Shown here in pieces: positions 11,203 to 26,200 of a DNA stretch of 64,000 nt. The notes under the pieces were generated by a model. The model was not told the origin of the DNA, searched no databases, and was given only the letters and a program-made list of their open reading frames with translations. This DNA comes from Sipunculus nudus (lineage: Eukaryota; Annelida; Sipuncula; Golfingiida; Sipunculidae). The stretch is taken from contig CM049322.1 in the NCBI GenBank assembly GCA_026874595.1, forward strand, positions 35,025,840 through 35,089,839. Reading direction: 5' to 3'. Position 1 is the stretch's first letter. Every line of letters begins with the position of its first letter. The translations under genes and the position numbers were made by a program.

Positions 11203-14200
11203 ATATATAGTGAAACCTCCAAATTATGAACACCAATGTGACCTCGATAAAGAGGTTGCATTTATGAGCTGGACATTTAAGCAAGGTCGGTGTAAAGAGC
11301 AAAGAAAGAATTTGGACCATGAAACAGTTGTCCCTGCCTTGAGGTGGTCACTAAACTGAGGTTGTTGTTAAGGGAGGTAACCTCTGTGCATATATGAACT
11401 ACAAATGGAAAATCAAAGAGAATACAATTCATTAGAACCAAATTTACAAGATTCCATACACGTTTAAAGCAAAAATGCAAATATTTTTTAAAATTTATTA
11501 AACAACTTGGTCCATCCATGAAACTAAATCTAATTAAATTGGTTGAATAGTTAATATTATAAAACTGTAAAAAGAAATTATCCTGCAAATAAAACTTTAT
11601 CAATTCTTGAATCAAAACAATGGCTCTCATTATCTGTTATTAATATAATAAAGATGTCACTCACGGTCTCATGGCAAAGATGACAATGTGCTTCTTTCCA
11701 TCAACGTTGATGACTTTGGAGTAGCAGTTTGGCTGAAATAGTATGAAGACATCAGAGGTCAAAAAGTTTGGGAAAATTTTGATTTGATATATTACCCCTG
11801 AAAACCATACCTTTCCCTGGTTAAGCAATGGTTAAAACTGATTTTTCTGATTATTAAATAGATTATGCTCATACATTGATGGTAAATCATCATGGAAAGG
11901 TGTACTATGGGATTTTGCGAAACTTGTGTACAGTGGGAACTTGCCCGATCAGGATTCCGAAATAACAAACATGGCTGCCCCAACTGAACAAACAAACATA
12001 GCTGTTTCTTCTGTAATATTGGCAAAAAAAGTGGGGAGAAGTTTGGGAAAATTTGAATAGATATAATTTCAAGTTTTGGGCTTGCCGATAACGTGTCAGT
12101 TCTGCAGGAAAGTCAGCTTTTGTATCGATTTCCCTGACGGTTTTTTATTTCCAGGATGTTTTCAAAGCTTTCCCTAATGGGAAAGTAAGATTTGACACAG
12201 CTTTCCCGTGCTCGTAATAATTTACCATGGGAAAGCAACATTTAGACCCTTGGACATATAGTATGAACGCTTTTGGTTCCAAAACTACAGCAACTATCTC
12301 TCACATTGTACAACACTCAAATCTGACATGTAATGGTTAAACATCATATGCATTTCACACATTTTTCAAATGTCATCTAAAATACAGCTATTTTGAAAAT
12401 GATGCCTTGTGAGTGTCAATGTTTCAGAGTCTGGATACAGACTTATTTACCTCTCTGGCATGAAACCAATGCTTAAAGACTCATTATTTGTTCAATATTT
12501 TTTCCCAATAATTTACACTTGGCTTTGATTTATGACCTTTAACCGTTACTCACCTCACAGGAGTGGTTGATGAAGCGGGCTGCGTTGCCGTGCATGGTGG
12601 CATCGACGACATCGTCATCATCAATACGGAACATGTAACAACCAATACCCTGCAAAAAAAAATTTATTGTTAATCTATCAATATTTTATAATGTAAATAG
12701 AAAATATAATGTAATAAGTTGTGATCCTTCCCTCCCCAATTGCTCAAACCCATTAAAATCAAGGGTCAAACATACATATATATTGACTTAACTGGTTATA
12801 TTTGTGCATTAAACTAAATGTAGAAAACAAAACACACACTCAAGAGATTACAGAATCTGATATTATGGCAACAAGACCTTGATCAGTGTAAATCTAAATA
12901 CAGGTCAATTTCACATGAAACTGTCAAATTTTTTAGGGTTTTGTCCAAAATTTGATAAATATTAATTTTGTCTTTTCTTTGATCACTTTTTTCTTGATAC
13001 ATATTGTATGAACCATGTAGATTGGAGCTTTATGTTTGCATTCCTATACGCTTTTCCAGTATACATGATACTTATTGCAAATCTGCAATACACAAAACAT
13101 GAATTATGATATATAGGTTATATTTTATAAAACAAACTCAAGCGACTGACGAATCTGATATTATGGCAACAAGACCTTGATAAGTGTAAATCTAAATAGA
13201 GGACCATTTCACATGCAGCTGTTAATTATTTTAAAGGTTTTGTCCACAAGTAGATAAATTAAAATTTTGTCTTTTCTTTGATCACTTTTTTCTTGATACA
13301 TATTGTATAAACCATGTAGATTGGAGCTTTATGTTTGCATGCCTATTCGCATTTCAAGTATGCATGATACATATTGCAATACACAAAATATGAATTATGA
13401 TATATATTTTATATAATGACCATATATCTGGGTCAAAACGTAACATGAACCAATATATTTTAAACTTCACAAATTTATTTTGATGCAAAAATTATTGACT
13501 GCTTCCATGATCATACCTATAAATAGCTATCATGGTAGATGCGATAGTATTCCTAGACCTTTGCTTAACCCCTGTTAAATGGGAACCCTACCTCTGACAA
13601 AGACCTTTGACATGTACGTCCATAGGCGACACAAAATTATTTTGTTCAATGGACAAAACTATAAGAGATGATGTTCTAACCCACAAATATGTATATGTAC
13701 ATTTTGACATAAATCTATCAATATGTCTCTGAGATGCTGAGGGATTCAAATTCATGATCTTCGCAAAAGAGAAATTATCACAAAAATGAAAACCTTCCTG
13801 AATAAGACGGTCAATTTAAACATCTCTTTGGTACTGAATGTACCTTATCTATGCCACAAAGCAAAATATTATAAATAATCTGATTTTTTATTTTATCTGA
13901 TTGTTTGATATCTCCTGGGGTTGTTCATAAATTGTAAGGATAACTGACATATTCTGTGTAATTTATGCTATGGTAAGATTGCTATAATGGAACGATTCTG
14001 AAACACTGAAAAAAAGTTAAGCTCATGTAAATTTTATGTTGCAAATGAAGTCAGCTATAGTATATTACTCACATTTCTACAAGTGATAGCACTCATGGTA
14101 AATGGTGCAAACATGAAAAATCAAGTGTAGGTGGCATCATTGGTTTTCAGCAGAAGGTAAAGCTATTCCTGTTCTTAGGACATACCGATCATCAATTGTA

Positions 14201-17200
14201 GTGACGTTTTATGTTTAATCAGATTTTCACCCAAAAAGAACCAAGGTTAAAGTCACTCTCATAGTTAAAGTCATGACCCCATTTTAAATAGGAAACACAT
14301 TCCCAATAGGTCTGTAATTGTGAGGGGCCTATGAATCGATTCAATTAATTACCTTTGATTCAATTTTGACTTTTTTACCACAATAGATGGCATTTAATTT
14401 TAGTAAGTATAGGAAAAATATAGTTTGTCCTCTTTTCATTGCCCCCTTTTACATCCCTATGTCAGTGGAGTGCTTTACTGATAAAACCTAAAAATATATC
14501 TTGAGCACATACACAATAAATTCTCTCAACATCCAAGCTAGATCCGTCAAAGTCGACAACACAGTTAGGGTTCTGGAGTGGTGCTTGCATAAAATAATAA
14601 TCAAAACTAATCAATTTCAGAGGTTATGAAATTGTTTCAATTTGAGGGTTTGGAATTCAATGGGATTATTTTGTGAATTGCTACAACCGTAGTTCTCGCT
14701 GATGCTTTGTACATATAAAGTCTGAAAAAGATCCTTCAAATGTGTTTTAGTTATCTCGCAGATGACACCGTGCTGAAACTATAGTCTACCTGTTTTCCAG
14801 TCACTGATCACCAATTACGACTCATATTCTTAAATTTCTCTCACCTTGCTCTCGTAGTACTTCTCGCGTTGATCTGTTAAAACAGACCTGATGACCTCAC
14901 CAGCATACTCGATCACCATCTCACCACCATCAATATCACGCTTACAGAACAACCCGCGTCCGTGGATATCAGACCTGTAGTTAGCAAACAAGTTTGTTAA
15001 TAAGATGAGTGACCCATGGGTCATGATGCTCAGCTGAGTGAGACATATTTCTGATGTACAAGTAAGTGATCAATCACTTTTCACTCTAAGCAACATTTCT
15101 AACCGGTGAGTAATATATCAATTGCTATCACTTTGGAGACATTTTTTGTGTGTTAAAAATGATTTTTTTTTCTGTTTTTTCAGTTATTTCTGGGAACAAA
15201 AGATAGTGCTGTCTTATATATCATGCACATTTGTTCACGGTAAAGCATTTGAAAACTAAATCAAAACATGCAGCATGTTATGTAAGCAGCATTTCAGGAC
15301 TTAAAATAGGCTTCCAAAGAGTTACTTCACTTCCAGAAGATCAGATATAAAAAGACTTTTTCATGATTTAAACTAAAATTCCTAACCTCTCCCCCCATGA
15401 CCTTGGGTATTTCGGTGCAAGCAGCAGTTACCATCATGATTTGTTGTATCATTACTAATTAAACATCAGAAGGAAAACAATTAGAGACATTTTTAGACTG
15501 TATTTAATATCATAAAAGTACTCAATGTCCCCTTTACCTGTAGACTCCAACGGCCTCTTTGGCATGTTCTCTAAGGTGGCGGAAACGCATCGCCATTGGA
15601 AGTTCCATGCTTGTAGCTCGCCTGTGGATAAATCACAGTAATACGTAAAATGAAAAAAAAAAAACGGTAAACATATATTGAATCGAACTGTATTTATACT
15701 CAGGGAGAAAGATTAGGTGAATGCATTACCTCCTGTGTCAGCAAAGGCAATGGAGGAAATCAGATCACTTTTCCACAACTAAGTGACCTTAAGTGACCTT
15801 TTTTTTTATTTTTATGAAGTAATTAATCTTTAACCTAAGCTCTCATATTCCAAAACATAATGCACAAGAACTAGAATGAGGTGTATCTCCCCTCCCTAAG
15901 GGCCTTCCAACCCAAAATTTAAGAAAAATTTGCAAAAGTCACAACATTCACAAATAATTTTTATTCAGGCTGATTTGACTGTGAAGATGCTAGGAAGCTT
16001 ACTTTGATATCTGACATTGATGTAAAAAGAGTGAAACAAATATAAGAGGAGGATGGTTTTTCTCTAATTATTTTGGGGGGGGGGATGGAAGTATAAAAGG
16101 ATGGCAGAATCTATGGTGTTCTTTTGGAAATGTTCCGCTCAAAGTGGAAGGATTGGGAACTCTGCATAATTTAATATTAGAAAGAAATACATCCAAAAAT
16201 GCTAGCTACTTTATCTTGACAATCCTGACAAAATTTAAAATGTATCAAACTTCAAGTAATAAGCAGGTCTCATCCCTGGATTATATTACATAACAATACC
16301 TGAATTTGAAATTTATACAAAACCTGTTTATCCTAAACAAGTATGCATTAACAAGAGCATTAACAAGCGTATACCATAACAGGTCCTGTCATAGATGGGC
16401 TTATTTAAAACTCATTATAAATGCTTTTATATATATATATATATATATATAAATATATCCCTACCTTTGGGATTTGTGTACCATTTCCTCTTCTTTTCCT
16501 TTTAGAGCATGTTGCAGTGGTAACAGACGGTACCGTGACAACAGGAAGCTGAATATGTCATGAGGCTTGCGTCCCTCGAACGGTTCGGTCCTCGCTGATC
16601 CTGTGGGATTCTCTTCAGGTTCCTGTAATAATAAAAAATACAATTTTTATATTCAAACAAGTGTTACTTTTTTTTTTTTAGTTTTGCCTGTTATAATATC
16701 ACATCCATAAACTAACATCATTCTTTAAGACTTTTAAACCACAAGAATATTTTTTTAAGCTTCCGTCTGATATCTGAGTGAGGAAAACTTAGCTGCTTAT
16801 TCAATTGAAGTTATATTACTTTATACAGATTGAATCTTGTGCTGCATGTGACACTTTTAATCGAATGAGGACCAAATGAAAGTTTGACAAAAATTATTTT
16901 TTACAGCCAGCTATTCAGATACCTTTTCCACAGAATTTATGGATTTCCATCTTACAATTTCTGTGTACATATTAATAAACTCTAGGAAATTCCAGCCAGA
17001 AAAAAAATGTATAAAGCCTCTGTGGCCAATGTAGGGGCTTGTTTTTTGTTGTATGTGTGGTAGATTTGGTTGACAGATGAAACTGTACAATATTTATACA
17101 AGTTATCAGACAGTAACAAGTATGTGTGGTGGATTTGGTTGACGGAGTACAGACAGAAAGACAGACAATCCAATGGCTATGCTATTGAAGCGGATCCAAA

Positions 17201-20200
17201 TGGCAACCATTGTATAAAGATTAAAAGATACTGGATAATATTTACAAAAGTCATCTGGAGATAAAATCTTAGCAAAATACTGTCCCTGTTCCAAGGTTAA
17301 CAGTTATTAATGCACAATGAAACATGGATTTACCTGTTCACTTTCTTCAATTTCATATTTATGGTATTTAAAGCGATAATTTCGACATTTTTTGGCACCA
17401 AGGAGCTGCTCTACTAAGTAGACTACGGCGTCGTTGTTTAGACCGAACATGACCAGTCCACTCAGCCCGAAGTACGATAATTGCTTCATCCTGGCATTTG
17501 TCCTGGCATCCTGCACCTTTTCAGTGACTGTACGCCATGCCTCTGTAAACAAAGTATTAATCATCAGAATATGTCTTACATACGTACAGTTGTAATAATT
17601 ATATCTTATTAACCAGCCTGTTCCATATCTGACTTTGTATTGGCCCGAGGGTGGCACATAAGCTGGAGGTCCTTAAGATTAATACAGCAGCCAATATGAG
17701 GATAAAACTTACTTAACAAGCCTATTTATAATATTTTTATTAAATAATTTTTTTGTCAACATAACCAACCATCTACAGTCAACTGTATTTTCACAAAGTA
17801 CTCAAGTAAAACACTTCAAAAGCATACACAGGCCTGCATCTTCATACATTCAGGGTCATACGTTGTCAGTTTCAATCAAAGGTGGCGCATCACAGAGCAG
17901 CCAGTGATGCGAGTTGATTTAATTCAGGTTGGTGAGTCACTGAGTACAGTGACATCGCACAAATTGTGATGCTTGTCAATTTCATTATGGGGTGTTGCAT
18001 CAATGAGTACAAGGAGTGCTAGGCTGATATGATCCAACCTTGTCAAGTAATTGTATAAGCCATATCACCCACAGGCACTGACTGACATGAACCTTGAATG
18101 ACGCGTCATATCACATATGCCAGGGGCTCTGTCTCTTGGTGATAACATGTGTGCCCGGTTGATTATTTTATGTTATGATAACTCACTCATAAATACGGCA
18201 GGGCTAGAACCAGTGCTGAAAAACCAGATTTACCAGTAGGTTTAAGATAACCTGCAAAAGGCTTCTAGATTCATATCCAGAGTTCACATGAACATGGCCG
18301 AAAAGAAGCAAATCTAATAGCCGCTTTCAACTAAATTAAACCAAGTTTCTAAATATATATGTCTGATGGCAGTAATGAAATAATCTTTAAGATTGACCAT
18401 GAATACAGATTTACCAGTAGATTTTAGATAACCTGCTAAAGGCTTCTGAATTTATAACTAAAGTTCAAAATGAACAGGACTGAAGTGAAGTTAATCTGAT
18501 GGCTGTTATGACATAATCTTTCAGATTTACCATTATTTTAAATAGTTATTTTATTTTAAATACTTAACCTGCATGTAAAAATGTCTTTTTTCTTGAAAAA
18601 AATAAATTACCTGGCAATTCATAATACTGGATTTATCATAATATACTGTCCCTGCTGAGCGCTGTAATAATGCAAAATCACATTTATGATGCCAATTTAC
18701 CTTCCAGACTAGCTGCCCGGCAATAGAACCCATCGTCACTTGTGATTTCAAAGCACAGATGTGGTCCATCTTGCTTCTTTTTCCTGTTTCCGTCGGCTTC
18801 GTCAGCAACCGCTAATTCTGGCGAGTCCTCCACTTCCTCCTCTTGAGCAGGGACGGGACATGTGTTCGCATGTTTTTCAGAATGAAGAATTAAATGGCTG
18901 TGTTTGTGTGCATCAGAATCTGGTAAAAAAAATATAAAATATCTCATTCATGTATAGGTAGCATTAAAGCATATGATGAAATAGAAAATACAAAGAGTCC
19001 CCCCCCCCCCCCCCCCCCGAGTTATTTTCAATATCCATGATTTATTTAGCTCATTTCTGCACTGACAGGAGATATGTTTTTGTGACATCTGACCTCATTA
19101 AACATGCATGTATTTTGTCAAGAATTAAAATCAGGAGAGAAAGTCTATTGGTAAATATTTACAATGAGTATCATGAAAATACATCAGATTTTTGTTAACA
19201 GTGCTGCTCAAGTCTAGTGACCTCTGACTAGTGGCGCGAGTCGGTTCCTTTTTCATAATCGATCATCGGTTTGAGCAAACAGATCGATGATCGATTAATA
19301 ATCGGTTCGGGCAAATATAAAGAAACATGCAGTTTTCTTTGAAACTGTAATTTCTTAACCAAGCCCGCATGTCTGAGTAATTCTACCTTAAGAAAAGAAG
19401 TTTTTGCCTTTTTTATATTTTCCTATTATTAGCAAAATTTGCTTTTAACAGTTACATTTTAATTATTTATAATAATCAAGAATTAAACCAAAATCCAGGA
19501 CATCTACTTGCTGCATAGACCAGGAGAATATATGAAGCATTTTAACGTTAAACCGCCCATATTGTGCAACGTACATCTCGTTACAAAATTTCCCCCCTAA
19601 TTTTGCAGCTCCCTGCTAGTTAACAGAGGTTTATTACTACCTCCGTTCTCGCATCTACCGTGTTATACTCAGTTACATACAGAAGTTATTTGAGACAAAA
19701 GACTCATTATCATGATAATGATGTAATCGATAGTTGCCTTTGGTAATCGAGCGCTTGAAAGTGGTAGCAAACCAACTGACTTTCGATAAAACTCGATGAT
19801 CGGCCCACCACTACCTCTTGACCTCATTAAATATCCATGGATTTTGACAGGTATGGAACTTGTTTGAGGCATTATATGCCAGTTAAGTTATCGCAGTGAC
19901 ACAACAAAAGAAGCCTGATGACCTCAATAAATATGTGTGGGTTTGCCTAGAACAGAACTCCAGGAAAGATTTATAATGTATTGGTAAGTAGCTATAGCCA
20001 GTTTCATGAAAATCCATCAGAGACCCGGTAAGTTATCATGGAAATGCTAAAAGCTAATGGGTGGATGGACCATGAGTATGTTATATACATGTCCTGTGGA
20101 AGACACCACAGCATTTTATCCAGAGGATGTACTGTTCAGACATACGGTAAAATAGGACAGAAAGACCTCTTTCTCTTATGATCCAAAAGGAAAACTCAGT

Positions 20201-23200
20201 TTTCATTAATTTGAGATATTTTTCTCTAAATCCTTGTTTTTTTTTTTTTACACTCTGGCAAACAAGGGACCCATGGGTCACAGCGCTCAACTGTTATATA
20301 TGATAAAAAATATGATTTGGGAATGAGGCACATGCTGGTTTTGTGTGGTAATAAATATAAGCTTTATTAGGAGTTGTTGGTGATTAGCTTATGTATGATT
20401 TTGATAGTATCTTTGGAGACGGGGAAGAGGATTGATTTCATTTATTTTATTAACAAATGGAGTGCTATGGTCACACAGATTTTGACTTGGCCATATAACT
20501 TATAAGCAGCACATATAATAAAAGAGTTTAACTATTTATTAAAATTTAATAACAAATATTGTGCCAATATAAGTTTTATTAAAAAAAAATAAGAAAATCA
20601 TGATTTTTTAAAATAAAATATAACTGAAATGATTATTAAAATAATATTATAGAATATATTCATGAAAGCATTCATGAATACATTTTGAAAGTATCTCCAC
20701 TGGTCTTCAAATACTTTCATTTTTACCTGAATTTCCATTCTTATGCAATCAAATTTTTTAATGCAGTACATATTCATATTCGTATTCAAATACATTTGCA
20801 AAGCATTCGCACCATGTCTAGTATTTATTCAGTTTTAGCCAAACAATGATGTTGAGAATCCAGAATATACAAAATTCACAAATTTAAATAATGATCATAA
20901 GTACCTGGTTTTATGGCTTTTATTTATATTAAAAAAAAATAAATGTAATATATTCACTTTGGACTACTTTCACATCAATCGACACACTAGACACAGAAGA
21001 AATCTAGATTAATATTATCAACTGCATCTTTGTCTATCATTAAATTCCTTCATATGATCCCTAATGATTAGTAATGAATAATATGATTTATTTTTTTATC
21101 ATTAAAATTTAACTGAAAATACCATATGTGACTGCATGGTGTTATTTGGAATAACATTGACACTGACATTCTATCCATCCACACAAGTTTCTTAAATTAT
21201 CAGTAACTGCAAGTTAATTTTCTGTTACTCATTAACTAACGAATTCCTTTTCTATTAATTTTTCTTTAATTTGGTATTAAAAACCAATAAAAAATTATTG
21301 ATTTATTGTTTATTGTTATGTTGTTTTTCAAAACAACTACTAGATGAGTTGGGTTGGACACCTGGATCAACTGTGGCTGGGCATTAGCTGCCTGGCTGCC
21401 CCAGTGTATGCTTCGCCTTAAGCGTGCATAATCTGATGAAAGGTCAACAAGGTCAACATACAGGTGACTGAAGAGGGGCTGGATTTAGCCTGGGCTGACA
21501 TGGTCTCATAAAAACATTAATAAAAGCTACAATATTTGGCCAATTTCTTTCAGCTTTCTAAACTACAAAGATGAACTCCTTACGTGTGCATGATATGATA
21601 ATTATATCAACAGTGCTCTCAGGAATAGTGCCATGGTCAAAGTTGGGCAAAATTTAAGGTACTAATTTTGGGTATTCAATTGAATCTTGATTAAATAATG
21701 TTACATCCCTGACAAAAAATCTCTAGCTTCAGCAATCCTCTTGTTAAGGGAGTAAATATATTTCTTGATTTTTTAAAAAGTGCATTATGTTTGGGCCCAT
21801 AACTTAAAACAATTATGCAATACTGACATCATTTCTGGCATGTGCATAGCGAATGTATAGAAAAATGTGTATATTATATATGATCAAAGTCAGATCAGTG
21901 GTTTTGATATCAGGCAGTCTTACAGTGTAACAATGCTTTTTTAATGGAAAAATGAAGTTTTTCATTAATATCTCGAAGGAATTAAGACCTAGTGATCAAA
22001 TTCTTGGCAAGGTAGGGGATTTTGGAGACATCTAACTGTATGCCAAATTTAAGGAAGTTAGAGCTGAAGCTGGGGAGCTGAGCTCTAGCAAACCGCATAA
22101 CACTAGCTTGATCTAAACAATATGTGACATGGTGCTTGAAAACTTGAATAAAATCTACAGTTTTTGATAAACTGGTTTCAAATTTTTGGTGTTAACAGTT
22201 AAAATGGTAACAAAAACATGCTTTGAAAATTAAATCCACAGCAGTTACAGGAAAAAAACGTGCCATGGTCAAATTTAGGCAAAATTTAAGGTACCAGTTT
22301 TATATTTTTGTCAATATTTTAAAAAATTTAACAGATTTTGATCTAATTTTTGGTATACAATTATATTTTGATTAATTAAAGTTGTATTACTGAAAAAAAG
22401 TCCCTAACTTTAACACTTTTGGTCTTAATTGACCAAATATCTTTCCTGATTTTTTTACAAAGTCCATTATGTTTGGGCCCATAACTTTTTTAAATTAAAT
22501 AATACTGACTTAATTTCTGGCATGTATATAGGAACTATATAGAGGAATTTTTATGGTAAATATGAAGAAAACCAGATGAGTGGTTTTGATATTTGGCAGT
22601 CCTGAAGTGTGAAAATAGATTTCTAATAAAAATTGAGGTTTTTCCTTAATATCTTGAGGGAACAAAGTCCTATTGACCCAATTTTCGGCATGGTAGGAGA
22701 TTTTGAGGACATCTAACTGTATGCCCAATTTCAGATTAGTAGGTCCAATAGTGTCGAAACGTGCCAGTCTTACGGACGGACATCCGGACAGACAGACGGA
22801 CGGACAATGGACCACAACTATAGCTCAGATGACTTATAGTCAGCTGAGCTAAAAAAAATTTTCAATGTTTTCTCTGACAACCAGGGTGGTTGAGAACCCC
22901 GCCCCAAGCTGACCCTAAATTTATCCATACTTAATGATCAATATCTGTAATTATACAAAGAGTACTTTGCCATGTTGCAAAGCATTCTGGATTCAAGGTC
23001 TCGAAAAAAGCACCAGAAACAGTGCATAAAACACCTGTCAAATGTTTTGTGACCTCTGACGTCATAAAAAGTGTTTTGTCAAGAAAATAAGGCGATGAAA
23101 AGCCATACGATTTTTGGTTTGTCATGATGACCCCACAATGTGTGGTGACCTTTCATTATATATGTATGGATTTTGCATGGAAACAAACTTGGGCGAAGAC

Positions 23201-26200
23201 AATATATTTATGCGTCAAACTGCACCATGTTCCTTTAAGTAATTGTGACGACACTACAAAGTAGCCTGGTGACCTCTGTCCTAATTAAATATGTATGGAT
23301 TTTACCTATAAACAATCTCTGGTGAGATGATCTGTTGGTAAGCAGTGAATTTCATGGAAATCCTTTGTAGGCCTGGTAAGTTATTGCAGTAACGCTAAAA
23401 GTAAACAGACGGACCATGGGCATAACACTTATAACACTCATTATTCATATGTATAAAAAAAAAAATTCTCCGTGGTTATCAGCTTGCTCGACAGTGAATC
23501 TCTGGTATTATTATGCTAAATCTTAACGTTTCTCCTTCAACACAATCCCTTTAAGTGTGAGCAAAGTGTTACATTCTGCAGTCATATATCTCCCTCAGCC
23601 TGAAGCCAAGTCCCTTTAACAAAGGGCATTGATACCAGATACAACATTGATACAACAAGAACTTACCCCTATCTACTCTGACTGATGCTTGGAGGTTGTC
23701 TTTTCTTGGCCGTTGTCTCCCGGAAGTGACCATCTTGTTTTTAACTGGCAGCTTCTTGCGAAGTGGTTTAGACTGGTTACGTTTAAGAGTCAGTTTTGAC
23801 TTTGTTCCATTTGACGGACGGTGAACGATTCGATAACTTGTTTGCTTGGTACTCTGAGCATAATCATGTCCATTTCCTGACAGCGTTTGTGAGGAATTCA
23901 CTTTTGTATTGCTTTTGTTTCCATATATCACAGGAGTCAGATTGCCATCACCAAAATCCATTTTCCTCTGTACGATACCATTTTTATCTATGGACAAACA
24001 TTTCTGCTTTGCATTAGGATTCTTACTGGCTGCTGCTTTCCGCTTTCTCTCGGAGGAAGGGGTTCGCTTTAGAATCATTGGTACACTTTTCTTTGGTGGA
24101 GTAAGTTGTGCCGACAATGGCTTCAGAGGTGACCCTGTGACTCCATGAGGTATATTGGTGGCCATGTTCTTCAACTGATCACTAGCGGATATAAAGCCAC
24201 CACAGCGTTTATCGACAGAGTCCTGCCTTTTCATTTTTGCGAGGCAATCAACCAGGTCAGTTTTATTCGGTGACTTGGATAGCGGCCCTGACGTATCCAT
24301 GGGTACAGCAGACCCTTCTAGCAATGTCTGCATGATGCTTCTGTATTGGAGACTCCCTTGATTTTGTGGCAAAGCTGATGGGCTTTTTGATTGGCTGGCA
24401 CTTTGTGGAGACACACTGTGTTGTCCTGCAACACCTAGTGAGCTACGCTGTACACTTACACTTGGAACAACAGGCAAGTTGAGGTTTCCACCTGATGTTA
24501 TTTCTACATGCTGATGCATTCTGGGATGGACATCGTTCATGTTTTGCACCACCTGCATTGTTTGAGGAACTGAACACTGCACACTTCCTAAACTTTGTCC
24601 TAAATATCCAACTGGTTGCCCTACTAAACCAATCTGATCAGTATTAACACCGCTCTGTCCGTATGTGCTTGTATTCTGACTCAAGTGACTGTATGGCTGA
24701 CCCACCAAGCTGCCCATCGCACCAATTTGGTTGGTTTGCAGGATAGTCTGATTGTACACAGTCTGTTGTATGACATCAGCTGAATCAGCCATGATTGTAT
24801 TTTGATCAATCATACCAACAGATGGCACCATTGGTCTCTGTTCTACCGTCGGACCCTGAACATAAGATGCGATACCAGTTCCCATGATGCCTTGCTGTAT
24901 CGCATTCTGCAGGTTCACTGTTGACATCTGCTGCCCTTGTATGTAACTCTGACTCAAGGTTTGTACTTGACTGGAGGTGGGATATAATACTGTTTGTAGC
25001 ACTGACTTAGCTTGTACACAGACCTGCTGGCTAACTTCAGTACTTTGAGCGTTGACGATCAGCTGCCCGGCAGGGTTTTGGACGTAACATTCTGTCTGCT
25101 GGTTCTGTAGCGTCATCTGTTGTTTGATCTGCAAATCACTTTGCACGGCTTGCACAGCCTGTAAACCCATGGTACTCCTAACGTCAGTCTGATTGGGCAT
25201 TACAGGATTTGCATATGTATGAAAATGATTGGCATGCAGCATTTGTGGAGCAAGTGGCACTAATGGCACCTGGTTCTGCTGTACTGGCATCACATGGGCT
25301 GGCTGTACAACCTGATTGGCTACTCCAATTTGGTTTTGACCAATCACACTTTGTATCATATCTGGGCTTGCTACTTGTCCCATATTGGGCTGCAAGGCTT
25401 GATGAGGCTGCGGAAGCACCTGAACAGACTGGCAAGGGGAAAGTGCTGACTCAGGTAATTTTGGTCTTATTGTCCTTTGATGTTTGGTAGTGCCTACTGG
25501 AGAAGTTTGCTGCTGTGGAATTTGTTGTTTCGGAGTAGTGTAATTCTCAGACATTTCTGCAACTTTCGAGCTTTCAGACTCCACTGCTGAACCAGAAACT
25601 GTCGCTTCTGAAGTGCTACTTTGTAATAAATGTGTCCCAGCCGGTGTCAAATGAGTTGGACCCATCCCAACAATCTTCACACGCTGTCCAAGGAATCGGC
25701 TAATTACATCCGAGCTTATTGGTTCTGAATCTTTCAGCACAATTGTTTTCACTTTATTACCACTGACAAAAGCTTGAGTTAAATGTAGGCTCCCTGCACC
25801 ACTTGCCAATGTTGGAGTGAAAGAAGAAGTTTCCACTGCTGTTACCGCACAAGTGACCACATTGGTACTTTGCTCATTCTCTTTTTGGGAATTATCAGAA
25901 CTGTATTCATTTGTGAGATCAATGGTTTCCAAGTCCTGCTCATTGGGTGGTTCAGCCTCTGGTTCTGTGTTACTGACCTGAGAGCTCTCTTCACTCTGGT
26001 CTACAGTTGCAGATTCTTCATTTTCGGCATCATTTACTTCCTCGCCCTCACTTTCCACATCTGCTGCTTCTCCATCATCAGATTCTGGGGCTTTTTCTTC
26101 CTCTGGAACTGGAGATGGAACAGGTTCTTCTTCCTGTTCCTTACTTAAGGAGTCCCTATCTGGAACCATTCTCGTTGCAGTATCTACATCTGTCTCCTTT

